NCBI RefSeq assembly: GCF_003290445.1
Contig: NZ_CP021781.1
Coordinates: 1,178,001 to 1,242,000 of the forward strand
From: Francisella adeliensis
GTDB taxonomy: Bacteria > Pseudomonadota > Gammaproteobacteria > Francisellales > Francisellaceae
Direction: 5' to 3'
DNA length: 64,000 bases
Of this stretch, positions 47,582 through 57,487 are shown one piece after another. Position 1 is the stretch's first letter, and each line of letters starts with the position of its first letter. The position numbers and the translations under genes were made by a program. The notes under the pieces were generated by a model. The model worked only from the letters and a program-made list of their open reading frames with translations. It made no database searches and had not been told where the DNA came from.

Positions 47582-49447
47582 TTAAAAAAAATAATAACTG
47601 TTTTTACCTGATTTTTTGGCTTGATACATCGCTTTATCTGCTTGATCCATAAGCTCATTTGCTGTTACATCATTTTGATTATTATATATAGAAACACCTA
47701 TACTTACTGTTTGCGATATAAACTTACCTTGAAGAACTTCTATTTGAGCTTCAAATAATTTTATAATTCTATCTAGTACTTTTATTAGATCCTCTTTATT
47801 AATATTAGCAAATGCTACTGCAAACTCATCTCCTCCTAAACGAGAAATTGTATCTTTATTTTTCAGATATCGTTGCAGTCTAGAAACAACTTCAACTATA
47901 ACAGCATCTCCTCCTGAATGACCGTATGTATCATTTACATTTTTAAAATTATCAATATCAATATATAGTACAGTTAAAGTACTGTTCTCTTTTTTAGCAT
48001 TTTTTAATAATAACCCTAATAACTCAAACATTGCTCCTCTATTTAATGTTTTTGTCAACACATCTGTAGAGCTAAGTATTTCAAGTTCTTTTTCTCGCTC
48101 TCTAAGTGCTTTCGCCTTATTTGCAAACTTATCAGCAAAGTAAAAAAGCAACAACACTATAAAACTTATAATAAACCCAAGCATAAAATAAAGATCTGGA
48201 AAAACTGGTAAAAGATTTTCATATTCACTTTCATCAAAAAATACTGTTACACTCCATGGCTGACCCAAAATAGAGAAGTCGTAATTAAATTCATGAATAT
48301 AATTATTACTAGATAAATTATAGTTACTATATACGACCTTTACTGGAGTTTTAACAATAATGTTGTAATGCTCTGTATTAGTAGTATCAACAAGATTCTT
48401 AAATAAACTTTCATCAAATACTGCTACAAAAGAGTTATTATTTCCTTTTATACAATAATCTTTTGATCTATCTGAATCACATAATTTTATTATATTAGCA
48501 GCTTGTTGAGGGGATATATTTATATTAGAAAAATAATACTTTTTTCCATTTTTATTAAAATATATAAATTTTAGGTATGAAAAATTATCTAAGTAGCTAT
48601 CAATATCATTTTTCAAAAAATAATAATTCACCCCCGCAGACCAATTAACCCTGCTATCAAGCCTTAACATTGTATTTGTTCTTGATTTAATATTGTTTTT
48701 AATAGTTAAATTAATAGTCGCAGCATTCTTATTGATTATATCGTTTGAAACACTATACTCATATTTGATAAAAAATAACCATGATATAAAAAACATCACA
48801 AAAATAAATGTAGCTATAATCTCACCTATTTTCAATAATTTAGTAGTATCTATAGCACGGCTATAATTTATACTTCCAAGTATAAAAAAGCAAATAGCAG
48901 TATGTATTGCCATACCTGTAATCTGCCCCCAATTATGCAATGTGCTCGAACCAATAAAATAAGCAAACATTGCTAATAAAGAAACACAGCATACAGCTAA
49001 GCTAGATGATGAATACAAAAGATCTAAAAAACTATTACTTTGCTTGCTTTTAATAGTATTAACAACTGCCAAAAAAAGAAAACATATCGCAGTATTGGGA
49101 GACATCCTTCCAGGATATATCTCATCAGAGATGACACTAGATTTATAAAAAAAAGTATCAATATATAAGTTAGTATTCAGACTATATTCTATCAAGGTTA
49201 GAGCTGCTACAACTACTACAAATAATGATAATAATCTTCCAAAGGAAAATAGTCGTATATATATTAGTAAGCTAGAAAATGCTAAAAAAGCAAAACAAAG
49301 AGCCGTATTAAACTGCATATTTGGCCAACCTTGCTTAACTCTAGTAAGTTCATAATTATTAGAAAACCAACCATATATCACAAGCACTGAAAAAAATAAT
49401 ACAAATAATTCTCCAAAAACCAGTATCTTTTTATTTTTAATAATCAT
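47582..49447 (-). CDS. membrane diguanylate cyclase (GGDEF)
   Basis: A 621-residue protein predicted to make c-di-GMP. About seven N-terminal helices include three related motifs (FNTALCFAFLA, PNTAICFLFLA, IHTAICFFILG) seen in other sensor cyclases. They are followed by a periplasmic sensing region (~240-415), an eighth helix and a GGDEF domain (~460-621). The active site RLGGDEF is intact (GGDEF at 538-542). The product-inhibition I-site, normally RxxD, is KNKD here. No EAL or HD-GYP domain and no PilZ gene are in the window. Its ATG overlaps the stop of the exported protein upstream (ATGA). Confidence 0.92.
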   Translation of the reverse strand: MIIKNKKILVFGELFVLFFSVLVIYGWFSNNYELTRVKQGWPNMQFNTALCFAFLAFSSLLIYIRLFSFGRLLSLFVVVVAALTLIEYSLNTNLYIDTFFYKSSVISDEIYPGRMSPNTAICFLFLAVVNTIKSKQSNSFLDLLYSSSSLAVCCVSLLAMFAYFIGSSTLHNWGQITGMAIHTAICFFILGSINYSRAIDTTKLLKIGEIIATFIFVMFFISWLFFIKYEYSVSNDIINKNAATINLTIKNNIKSRTNTMLRLDSRVNWSAGVNYYFLKNDIDSYLDNFSYLKFIYFNKNGKKYYFSNINISPQQAANIIKLCDSDRSKDYCIKGNNNSFVAVFDESLFKNLVDTTNTEHYNIIVKTPVKVVYSNYNLSSNNYIHEFNYDFSILGQPWSVTVFFDESEYENLLPVFPDLYFMLGFIISFIVLLLFYFADKFANKAKALREREKELEILSSTDVLTKTLNRGAMFELLGLLLKNAKKENSTLTVLYIDIDNFKNVNDTYGHSGGDAVIVEVVSRLQRYLKNKDTISRLGGDEFAVAFANINKEDLIKVLDRIIKLFEAQIEVLQGKFISQTVSIGVSIYNNQNDVTANELMDQADKAMYQAKKSGKNSYYFF

Positions 49448-50306
49448 ACTTCGCCCACCTGCTTTTTAGCAGTTATTTCATTAAGCTCCTTTAAGTTACT
49501 TAATAACAATAAGGCTTGCTTATATACATCTGTCGGAGTCTTATAGTTTTCATGTTGGGTAGATGAATATTTTTTCTTCTCTGATGAGTTTAAATATATA
49601 CTTTCAGAGAAAATAAATTTTGCTAAATTAAGAACATCACTAGGCTGGATATTATCTAACAAGATATTTTTTACTGATAGATCCATTGTAGCTACATTAT
49701 AGTGCTTTGTATTTGCATAGATGCTTAGCTGAGCATAACACTTAAGTAAAAGCTTATATACATCAGAAGGTGACTTATAGTCGACCTTTCCGACATGCTC
49801 AATTATTTTACCTTTAGGTAATATCGAAATGATATTTCTATTTGAATATTAGCATAAATAACTTTATTAAAGCTCTTATCAATATCAAATCGACTTACCG
49901 AATGACCTACATCAAAAGGCTGATTATTTATTTTTAAGTTCTCCTTTGATTGATCTATCATCTCAATAATTCTACCTAAGAGTAGATTAATGTCTTTATA
50001 TTTTACTTCATTAATATTTTTAGGTGGAGCAATATAAACACCAGTAACTTCAAAATTAAAACGATTAACCTTATCATATAAGGCTAATAGTGCATAATAC
50101 AGCTCTCTTTTTGATGTGTTTTTTAGACCAAACTTACTACCTCTTGGCTCATTTTTACCAATAGCTATCGTAATATAATTTAGTTGATTATTGATATAAT
50201 TAATTTTAGGTAATATAAGCGAACTATCACTTACAGAAGCGTTTGAATAACCTGTAAATGGTAAAAATAGAAAAACTATGAAAAACTTCCTAACTTTTTT
50301 AATCAA
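49444..50306 (-). pseudogene. exported repeat protein, frameshifted, partner of the GGDEF gene
   Basis: The first frame (50306-49803, 167 codons, TTG start) has a signal peptide (FFIVFLFLPFTGYSNAS) and ends in a stop just where another frame is open. That frame, read through 49848-49444, continues SILPKGKIIEHVGKVDYKSP and on to the GGDEF start. Together they give about 285 residues with three similar helices: ELYYALLALYDKVNRFNFE, DVYKLLLKCYAQLSIYANT and DVYKQALLLLSNLKELNEI. The parts fit one protein better than two. The switch lies near 49810-49835. Only the tail (49686-49444) has an ATG. The last 4 bases overlap the cyclase ATG. Confidence 0.65.
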
Positions 50307-50427
50307 AACAAATTAAAACAGAAACCTTAATACTTATATCGTATATAGCACCATATAACTTTGCAAGGTTTGATACAGCTAGTTTTTATATAAAAAATTT
50401 CATAGTTTGAGTTCTTTGGCTGTATTA

Positions 50428-51501
50428 TTATATTTTAAGAAATTTTTTAACGGTATCACTACCTACTTTTATTACATTAAGCTTTTTAAGCTTACTTGAT
50501 AAAATAAATTTAAGCTCTCCCGCTGAATTTTTTTTATCAACAAGCATAGCATCAAAGAATTCCTTTTTATCGATATTTACTGGGAAATTTATAGAAATAT
50601 CAAAGCTCTGAATAAAGCTCTTATACTCATCAGCTTGAGTTTGATTAATAGTCCCAAGATAAGATGAAAAGTCTATAGCTTGAGCCATACCGACGCCTAC
50701 AGCTTCACCATGCTTTAAGCCTTTATACTTTTGGCATTTTTCAATTGCATGACCAAAGGTATGACCAAAATTTAAAATTGCTCTAGCGCCACTAATTTCT
50801 TTCTCATCTTCAGCAACAACCTGAGCTTTTATTTCACAGCTAAGCTTGATCATTTGCAAGAGTGTTTTAGTATCTTTTGCTAAAATCAAATCATGGTTAT
50901 CTTCTAGCCAACTATAAAAATCACTAGAGATAAAACCATATTTGACTACTTCAGCGATACCTGAAACATACTCTCTTTGAGGAAGTGTTTTATAAAACTT
51001 AACAGATGTATAGACTAGCTTAGGCTGATAAAAAGCACCTATCATATTCTTACCTAAAGAGTGATTAATTGCTGTTTTACCACCAACCGATGAATCAACT
51101 TGAGATAGTAGCGTAGTAGGAATCTGTATAAAATCAACACCTCGTTGATATATCGAGGCTGCAAACCCTGTTATATCACCTATTACTCCACCACCTAAGG
51201 CAATAAGAACGGTAGATGATCGTGTAAACTTATTCTCAAGTAAGGTAGTCAATATTTTATCTAAGCTTTCTTGAGATTTATACTGTTCACCATCTTCTAA
51301 TATACAAGATGTAACTTTGCAATTTAGCTTTAAAAAGTCTATTAAGCTTTGTAAATATAGCTTTTCAACAGTCGTATTAGTTACGACAAGAACCTGCTTA
51401 TCTGCTATAAAACTTAATAAGTAAGAATAATCTAGTCCTGAATCAAGAATAATCTCATAACTAGGACTAGTTGTAGGATTGACTTTTAATTTCTGTATCA
51501 C
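50428..51501 (-). CDS. aroB: 3-dehydroquinate synthase
   Basis: Second shikimate-pathway enzyme, NAD- and metal-dependent. 357 residues. Marks: [57 protein letters not shown], and the zinc ligands in [10 protein letters not shown] and [11 protein letters not shown]. The start is GTG at 51501, overlapping the aroK stop as GTGA. A degenerate copy of its 3' end lies at 47393-47555. Confidence 0.96.
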   Translation of the reverse strand: MIQKLKVNPTTSPSYEIILDSGLDYSYLLSFIADKQVLVVTNTTVEKLYLQSLIDFLKLNCKVTSCILEDGEQYKSQESLDKILTTLLENKFTRSSTVLIALGGGVIGDITGFAASIYQRGVDFIQIPTTLLSQVDSSVGGKTAINHSLGKNMIGAFYQPKLVYTSVKFYKTLPQREYVSGIAEVVKYGFISSDFYSWLEDNHDLILAKDTKTLLQMIKLSCEIKAQVVAEDEKEISGARAILNFGHTFGHAIEKCQKYKGLKHGEAVGVGMAQAIDFSSYLGTINQTQADEYKSFIQSFDISINFPVNIDKKEFFDAMLVDKKNSAGELKFILSSKLKKLNVIKVGSDTVKKFLKI

Positions 51502-52028
51502 AACATAGATTCTTCTACTAAGAAAGTAGATATTTTATTGACTATATTTTTAACTGTAGCACCATTTGTTTCAACAACAACATCAGCTATACTTTTATAT
51601 AGAGGCTCTCTTTCTGTCATTAGTTCTCTAAGTACTGCTTCTTTATCATCAACCCTTAAAAGAGGTCTTTTAGTATCTTTTGCAGTTCTTTGAAGCTGTT
51701 GTTCAATAGTTGCCTCAAGATATACAACTTTACCACGAGACGATAAAAGTGAACGAGTATCAGGGTCATTGATTGCTCCACCACCTGTAGCAAGTACGAT
51801 ATTTTGCTTTTCAGCTAAAATCTCAGCAATCACTTCTCTTTCACGCTCACGAAAACCTGCTTCACCCTCAAGGTCAAAGATCCAGTTTATATCGACACCA
51901 CATTTTTTTTCAATAGTGTCGTCAGAGTCTATAAACTCTAGTTTAAGTTCTTTAGCTAATTGCTTACCTATTGTAGATTTTCCAGCACCTACTGGACCAA
52001 TTAAGAAGATATTTTTAGTTCTTATCAT
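51498..52028 (-). CDS. aroK: shikimate kinase
   Basis: Phosphorylates shikimate at O3. 176 residues. Walker [16 protein letters not shown], shikimate-binding DSDDTIE and the ATGGGAI motif, and the lid Arg in TKRPLLRV. It is coupled to aroB by a 4-base overlap and lies downstream of pilQ with a 113-base gap. Confidence 0.96.
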   Translation of the reverse strand: MIRTKNIFLIGPVGAGKSTIGKQLAKELKLEFIDSDDTIEKKCGVDINWIFDLEGEAGFREREREVIAEILAEKQNIVLATGGGAINDPDTRSLLSSRGKVVYLEATIEQQLQRTAKDTKRPLLRVDDKEAVLRELMTEREPLYKSIADVVVETNGATVKNIVNKISTFLVEESML

Positions 52029-52141
52029 TTTTGACTCGAAATTATAAGTTAATTACACACTGTGATAGTTGACTACTAATCACCCTTATTATGAAATTTA
52101 TAGGGATATAAGATACCTAATTTATGGTGATTTTGCAACTA

Positions 52142-53938
52142 TTATCTATCACCTTCTATATTAGACTCTATTATTTTAGGTGTTATGAAAATAAGAAGCT
52201 CTTTATCATCATCTGTAATCTCTGTAAAACTAAATAAATAACCTATATAAGGTATATCTCCTAAAAGTGGAATTTTTGTTCTAGATTCTTTTTCAGTTTT
52301 CTCATATATACCACCTATAACAACTGTTGAACCATCTTTCGTCATAACTTTTGTTGTAATTTCACGAGTATTAATAGTTGGTGGTAAATCTGCACCCTCT
52401 TCAGTTTGACCAACAGATGCACCAATTGAGTTTTTAGTAACTAATAGATCTAAAATAACATTACCATCTGGAGCTATTTGTGGTGTCACCTGAAGTTCTA
52501 ACACAGCTTCCTGGAATGCAATGGATGCCGCACCCGAAGCAGTAGATTGATTGAACGGAATCTGTGAACCTTGCTTGATAAATGCCGTTTCATTATTTGC
52601 AACTATAAGGTGAGGTGAAGCTACACTGTTTGCTAAAGATTCATTTTCCAATGCTGTTATTTCAACCTCTAACTTCATCCCTCCAAACACATTCCATGCA
52701 AGTGCAGCAGTCGCTCCTAGAAGATCTGGGGATGCAGCGCCTACACCTGTTGGAGTAGGTGCTGGTGTATCACCCCCAGGCTTAAAGGTATTTAGTCCTA
52801 TAGCAGTACTTCCAGTCGGATCAAATAACTTATAGTTAAATCCTATCTGAATACTATTAGACCTTTCAACCTCGACTATTCTTGACTCTATCAAGACCTG
52901 ATCGTTAGGTATATCAATTTCATTTATAACCTCTTTTATTCGAGGCATTTTTTCTTCTGTATCTGTTATGATAAGAGTATTTGTACGAGCATCAGATGTA
53001 ATACTTCCTCGCGGAGACATAATACCACCATTTTGCTTAGCCATAGATGTAATAACTGTTTGTGCTGCTTGAGCTGTAGTATAGTTAAGAGGTACAAATT
53101 CTGTAATTAATGTCGCATTATTTTCTAATGATCTTTTAGTTTGAAGCTCTAATTGCTCTTGAGCAGCAATTTCTGCAGCAGTTGCTACATACAATATACT
53201 GTTCATTTTTTTAGTAGCAAGACCTTTACTAACTAAAACTATGTTCATTACCTCATTCCAAGGTACATTTTTCAAATCTATTGAAATATTACCTCTTACA
53301 CTACTACTAACAACTAAGTTAAGCCCTGCAAATTCTGACAAAACCTGCAATACTGTTTGTACAGGAGCTTCTTTAAATGATATTGAAATTGGCTCATTAA
53401 CATTAAAACCCTCTACTCTACTCTTGCGCCTATCAATAGTAAACTTAAAAGTATCACCTTCTTTATAGTCTGTAAGTGCTATCCTATCTAAAGAATGAAT
53501 AACAAAAATAACTTTATTGTTTTCTTTGCGGATTTTAATGGAGTCTACAATAGTGTTAAAAACCTTAGTATCAATATTGCTAACCCATTTATCAGATATA
53601 TTCGTATCGTTAAATGTAATTGTTAGAGTATAACCATCTTGAGAGATTTTAGTTTTGTAGTTAGAAAAACCTGAAATATTCTCTTCAAAAACAGGCTGAA
53701 AAACAGCACTACCATTTAAGCTACGATGAAATTCTAAATCTTTAATATGCTGCTCAAAATCACTCTTTTTCTGCTCACTTCTTCCTACAATTTTAGGTTG
53801 TGCTTTTTGAGTCGGTTGGCTCATAGTATTTTGGGGGGTTGCTTCTTCTGTTGTAGGCTCAGCAATTAAGATGTCAAAGCTTAGAACTCCCCCAATTAAT
53901 GTAAGTAACGCTGACCATTTCTTTTTTCTAAAAAACAT
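52142..53938 (-). CDS. pilQ: type IV pilus secretin PilQ
   Basis: Outer-membrane ring through which the pilus passes. 598 residues from the ATG at 53938. A longer frame is open to 54001 but would overlap pilP and bury the signal peptide, whereas MFFRKKKWSALLTLIGGVLS is a proper one. Domains: AMIN-like (~80-170), secretin/TonB N-terminal (VNEPISISFKEAPVQTVLQ), NolW-like (TEFVPLNYTTAQAAQTVI), and the secretin core with VPLLGDIPYIGYLF-type end. A Pro/Ala-rich linker precedes the core. Last gene of the pilMNOPQ run. Confidence 0.93.
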   Translation of the reverse strand: MFFRKKKWSALLTLIGGVLSFDILIAEPTTEEATPQNTMSQPTQKAQPKIVGRSEQKKSDFEQHIKDLEFHRSLNGSAVFQPVFEENISGFSNYKTKISQDGYTLTITFNDTNISDKWVSNIDTKVFNTIVDSIKIRKENNKVIFVIHSLDRIALTDYKEGDTFKFTIDRRKSRVEGFNVNEPISISFKEAPVQTVLQVLSEFAGLNLVVSSSVRGNISIDLKNVPWNEVMNIVLVSKGLATKKMNSILYVATAAEIAAQEQLELQTKRSLENNATLITEFVPLNYTTAQAAQTVITSMAKQNGGIMSPRGSITSDARTNTLIITDTEEKMPRIKEVINEIDIPNDQVLIESRIVEVERSNSIQIGFNYKLFDPTGSTAIGLNTFKPGGDTPAPTPTGVGAASPDLLGATAALAWNVFGGMKLEVEITALENESLANSVASPHLIVANNETAFIKQGSQIPFNQSTASGAASIAFQEAVLELQVTPQIAPDGNVILDLLVTKNSIGASVGQTEEGADLPPTINTREITTKVMTKDGSTVVIGGIYEKTEKESRTKIPLLGDIPYIGYLFSFTEITDDDKELLIFITPKIIESNIEGDR

Positions 53939-53954
53939 TTTATATTTTATAACC

Positions 53955-54548
53955 TTATCGTATAACTGCCTGAGTTTTTTTCCAAACTCTTTGCTTTTCA
54001 TCTTTCATCCATTCGTTTACAAGTATACCTTCTTTTGTAACTCCTGAAATTTGACCGTAATTTTGACCTATAAGCTCTCCTTCTTTCAAGTATATAGGTT
54101 TTGGTTCACGAGAGTTTTCAACTACTCCCCAATTATTACTACTTTGCTTAACTAATCCTTTGAATGTAAATGAATCAAGCGGATATTCTTGTAACCTTGT
54201 TTTTTTCTTATCCATAACTTTTTCAAGGTCTTTGGGCACTATTATTGGCTTTAGTTTCACTGTCTCTTTAGCTTTTTTCTTAACTGTTCTTACTCTTCTT
54301 TTTTCAAAAGGTAGTAAATGATCAATATTAAATACATTTCGAATTTTCGACAACCTTTGGAATGTAAGTGTATCACCTTTATATTCAGGGATGTCGAGCT
54401 TTTCTGAACTTTTAATAGTTTTCATATTTTTTTCAACAAGCTGATCTACCTGCTTGATTTGACTATCATAGTTTGCAAATGCAGTATCAAATAAGAGGAT
54501 CAAAACTATTAAAGAAAATGTCATTTTAGTGTAGCTACGCTTTATCAT
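53955..54548 (-). CDS. pilP: type IV pilus assembly protein PilP
   Basis: A 197-residue periplasmic linker between the inner-membrane PilNO complex and PilQ. An N-terminal signal peptide (MTFSLIVLILLFDTAFA) ends without the lipobox Cys usual in PilP, so it is probably not lipidated. The C-terminal beta domain has PLDSFTFKGLVKQSSNNWGV and LKEGELIGQNYGQI, typical of PilP. It is 4 bases after pilO. Confidence 0.87.
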   Translation of the reverse strand: MIKRSYTKMTFSLIVLILLFDTAFANYDSQIKQVDQLVEKNMKTIKSSEKLDIPEYKGDTLTFQRLSKIRNVFNIDHLLPFEKRRVRTVKKKAKETVKLKPIIVPKDLEKVMDKKKTRLQEYPLDSFTFKGLVKQSSNNWGVVENSREPKPIYLKEGELIGQNYGQISGVTKEGILVNEWMKDEKQRVWKKTQAVIR

Positions 54549-54552
54549 TTAA

Positions 54553-55149
54553 CTAAGCCCCCACACCTTGTCTTGAATAAGTCTGAAGATTTAGTTCAAC
54601 TATAAGTTTAGAATCATTCTCTTTTTTAATTGTTATATTTGTAATGACTGCAATATCTTTCATATCAATCAGAGCGACAAAGAGTTTCACTAATTGAGAA
54701 AAATCACCACTAAGTTTAGCTTTAAAATCAAGTGCATATAGATCGAGATACTTATTTTTTTGTACGCCTGCTGGTGATAAGTCTATAATCGTCACTCCAG
54801 CACCACTAATAGCTTCATTTAATGCAGATAAGAAAATTGGAACTGAATGTCTTTCTGGAATACTAAAACGCTCTTCAGCATTATGTTTTTCAAGCTCTTT
54901 AACTTGATCTTTGAGAGCTACCATATCTTTCTGTTTTTTAACTAGTTTAGGAATCTGTTGCTTCATGGATTTAATATGCTGAGCTACTGCTGCATTCTTA
55001 CTTAAAACAGGGTTTACAAATAAACCATAGAAGAAAACTGAGAAAATCATAAATACTAAAATAAAAACTGGTATCTTAAATTTTATCGGAGCATCAATAA
55101 CCTTGTTGACCTTTTTATTGTTTAGAAGATTCTGTATCTTATCTATCAT
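54553..55149 (-). CDS. pilO: type IV pilus assembly protein PilO
   Basis: A 198-residue bitopic inner-membrane protein. One helix at about 27-47 (KFKIPVFILVFMIFSVFFYG), then a coiled coil (~60-100) and a ferredoxin-like periplasmic domain. It forms the alignment subcomplex with PilN. Its ATG overlaps the end of pilN by 4 bases. Confidence 0.88.
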   Translation of the reverse strand: MIDKIQNLLNNKKVNKVIDAPIKFKIPVFILVFMIFSVFFYGLFVNPVLSKNAAVAQHIKSMKQQIPKLVKKQKDMVALKDQVKELEKHNAEERFSIPERHSVPIFLSALNEAISGAGVTIIDLSPAGVQKNKYLDLYALDFKAKLSGDFSQLVKLFVALIDMKDIAVITNITIKKENDSKLIVELNLQTYSRQGVGA

Positions 55150-55709
55150 CTGACACTATCTCCTTTAAAGGCATTATCCTCACCAAACTTATACTCTAGA
55201 GTAAAACTTCTTTTACCATTTTTCTCTGAACCTAAGTTTTTAAGCTCAACTTTCTTAACTCTGAATTCAATTTCAAGGTTTTTCATAAATACAGATAATA
55301 ACTTTAAATCTTGAACCTCACCACTGACTATGACATTATCCGTACTTACAACATAATTGATATTAGTGATATAAAGTTCATCAGTAATAGCTCGAGAGAT
55401 TTTCTCAATACCAAGTAAAATATAATACTGGCTAGCCCTAATATTAGCTAGATCTGATGCCATATCGAGAAGCTTGTCTCTTTGTGTTTTAACATCTTTA
55501 TATTCAGCTGCAGCTTTATTTAGTTTTGTGATTTGAGTTTGTATATATTGTTCTACCTTAATCTGATCACTACTAGACCATGACATTATAATAGAAAGCA
55601 TAAACATAGTTATAAATGCTACCAAGGTCATAAAACCAAAATCTATTGCAAGAAGCTTTAACTTATGTTTTTTCTCTCGACCTCTTACAAAATTTAAGTC
55701 TTTTATCAT
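55146..55709 (-). CDS. pilN: type IV pilus assembly protein PilN
   Basis: A 187-residue bitopic protein. A short cytoplasmic head with INFV-like LNFVRGREKK (the PilM-binding segment), a helix at about 25-47, a coiled coil and a beta-alpha periplasmic domain (ITNINYVVSTDNVIVSGEV). Overlaps pilM and pilO by 4 bases each. Confidence 0.87.
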   Translation of the reverse strand: MIKDLNFVRGREKKHKLKLLAIDFGFMTLVAFITMFMLSIIMSWSSSDQIKVEQYIQTQITKLNKAAAEYKDVKTQRDKLLDMASDLANIRASQYYILLGIEKISRAITDELYITNINYVVSTDNVIVSGEVQDLKLLSVFMKNLEIEFRVKKVELKNLGSEKNGKRSFTLEYKFGEDNAFKGDSVR

Positions 55710-56713
55710 AAGGATTCCCTCATAGCTATTCCCATAGCAATAACATACCTATAAGGTTTTTTAATCTCTTCGCCAAAATCTTCACAATCAATATTTACAA
55801 ATGGGTTCAATAAGTGACAATCTTTCATTGAAAGCTCTTTCACCAACTCAAATAAGACATCTAAATTTTGCTTTAGTCCATATATATAAACAGTATTATC
55901 TTGTTCTGCAAAACTATCAAAATCAGCTTCTTCTGAAAAATCAAGAGACATAAAATCCATAAATCTTAACAATAACTGAGTAGCTTCATCGACATAGCTA
56001 GCATCTGTAATTTTCTCATCAAAAATTTTTATCGACTCATAGTTTTTAAGTTCACCTTTGCTTGAAAAACTATAAATAGACAGCTTGTCTGAGTACAAAC
56101 CTAAAAAAACACTATCTCGTTTGTTTTTCTCAAGCTCTGCCAGAAATAGCTTTTGTGCAAAACTGGTAATACAATCCTTATCTAAGGCACATACTGATAA
56201 TGCTTTTTTAGATTTAGCTGCTATGTTATTTAAGGTTTCCATAGTTTTTGGTTCAGCAATATAGTAAACCTTTAAAATACCTTCCTCTTCAATATCATCA
56301 AAATAGTCAAAAGCAATATCTGCAAACTTGTCCGGATATTTTTTCTTAAAAAAAGATTCTCTAAGATAAAACTCTACACCTTCTTTATCTATCATTTCTA
56401 AAGCTTTTTTATCACAAATGATTTCTTCTTGGGATACATCTATATCTTTATACGTTACAAAACCTAGTTTTGTAGAACGAGGAAGTTTATTTTCTGAAAT
56501 TACATTTGAAATAATATTACCAACATAATCTGAAGTTAATTCTCCTTCAAAATATGCTTCTTCTGAAAATTCTTCGCTTTCACAACTTACTAGAGAAAAT
56601 TTTTCAGCATCTTTATTCAGCTGAACCGCCACTAAAGACACAGCATCAAACTCTACCCCTAATAACGTATTTTGAGCTTCTTTGCGCTTTTTCTCTAAGA
56701 ACAGCGAAATCAT
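55706..56713 (-). CDS. pilM: divergent PilM-like pilus assembly ATPase-fold protein
   Basis: A 335-residue cytoplasmic protein at the pilM position, directly before pilN with a 4-base overlap. The start LLGVEFDAVSLVAVQLN and the end YRYVIAMGIAMRESL mimic the first and last segments of actin-like PilM. The nucleotide-binding phosphate loops are hard to recognise. PilM by position and overall shape; the sequence has drifted far from the Pseudomonas protein. Confidence 0.7.
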   Translation of the reverse strand: MISLFLEKKRKEAQNTLLGVEFDAVSLVAVQLNKDAEKFSLVSCESEEFSEEAYFEGELTSDYVGNIISNVISENKLPRSTKLGFVTYKDIDVSQEEIICDKKALEMIDKEGVEFYLRESFFKKKYPDKFADIAFDYFDDIEEEGILKVYYIAEPKTMETLNNIAAKSKKALSVCALDKDCITSFAQKLFLAELEKNKRDSVFLGLYSDKLSIYSFSSKGELKNYESIKIFDEKITDASYVDEATQLLLRFMDFMSLDFSEEADFDSFAEQDNTVYIYGLKQNLDVLFELVKELSMKDCHLLNPFVNIDCEDFGEEIKKPYRYVIAMGIAMRESL

Positions 56714-56822
56714 ATTACAAATCCTATCAACAAATTTAAACTCTTAAATTATAGCTATAAATACTGTTTTATTTTATAATTAAAACAACTCTATGTAAAC
56801 AAAGATTTGAAGGATAACACAC

Positions 56823-57473
56823 ATGCGCATAATTCTTTTAGGTGCTCCTGGAGCTGGCAAAGGCACTCAAGCAAAAGTAATTCAAGATAAATTTAATATC
56901 ACACACATCTCAACAGGAGATATGATTCGTGAAACTATCAAATCAGGTAGTGAACTTGGTAATGAACTGAAAAAGGTTTTAGATGCGGGACAACTTGTCT
57001 CTGATGAGTTTATAATTAAGATCGTGAAAGATAGAATATCTAAAGCAGATTGTAAAAATGGTTTTATGCTTGACGGAGTTCCTAGAACTATTGTTCAAGC
57101 AGAAAAGTTAGATGAGTTAGGTGTCAATATAGACTACATAGTTGAAGTTGATATTGCAGATGAGCTTTTGATTGAAAGAATCACAGGTAGAAGAGTTCAT
57201 CCCGCTTCAGGGAGAACATACCATATAAGGTTCAGCCCTCCAAAAATACAAAATAAAGATGATATAACAGGCGATGATTTAATCACTCGTACAGATGATA
57301 ATGAAGCTACTGTCAAAGAAAGGCTTTCTGTATATCACCAACAAACATCACCTCTGATAAACTTCTATAAAAACTTTAATGGTTTAAATACAAAAGCGCC
57401 TAAGTACATTAAAGTTAACGGTGATCAGGCTGTGGAAAAGGTATCTCAGGATATTTTCAATAAAATTAGTTAA
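56823..57473 (+). CDS. adk: adenylate kinase
   Basis: Balances AMP, ADP and ATP. 216 residues. P-loop [17 protein letters not shown]-binding [18 protein letters not shown] with the usual Phe replaced by Val, and lid [13 protein letters not shown]. The long lid lacks the zinc-binding cysteines. Preceded by AAGGA. Confidence 0.97.
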   Translation: MRIILLGAPGAGKGTQAKVIQDKFNITHISTGDMIRETIKSGSELGNELKKVLDAGQLVSDEFIIKIVKDRISKADCKNGFMLDGVPRTIVQAEKLDELGVNIDYIVEVDIADELLIERITGRRVHPASGRTYHIRFSPPKIQNKDDITGDDLITRTDDNEATVKERLSVYHQQTSPLINFYKNFNGLNTKAPKYIKVNGDQAVEKVSQDIFNKIS

Positions 57474-57487
57474 CCAACCCTTGTTAT

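Noticed and set aside
53938-54001. Longer start for pilQ at 54001
   Set aside because: It overlaps pilP by 47 bases and adds 21 charged residues before an otherwise good signal peptide.
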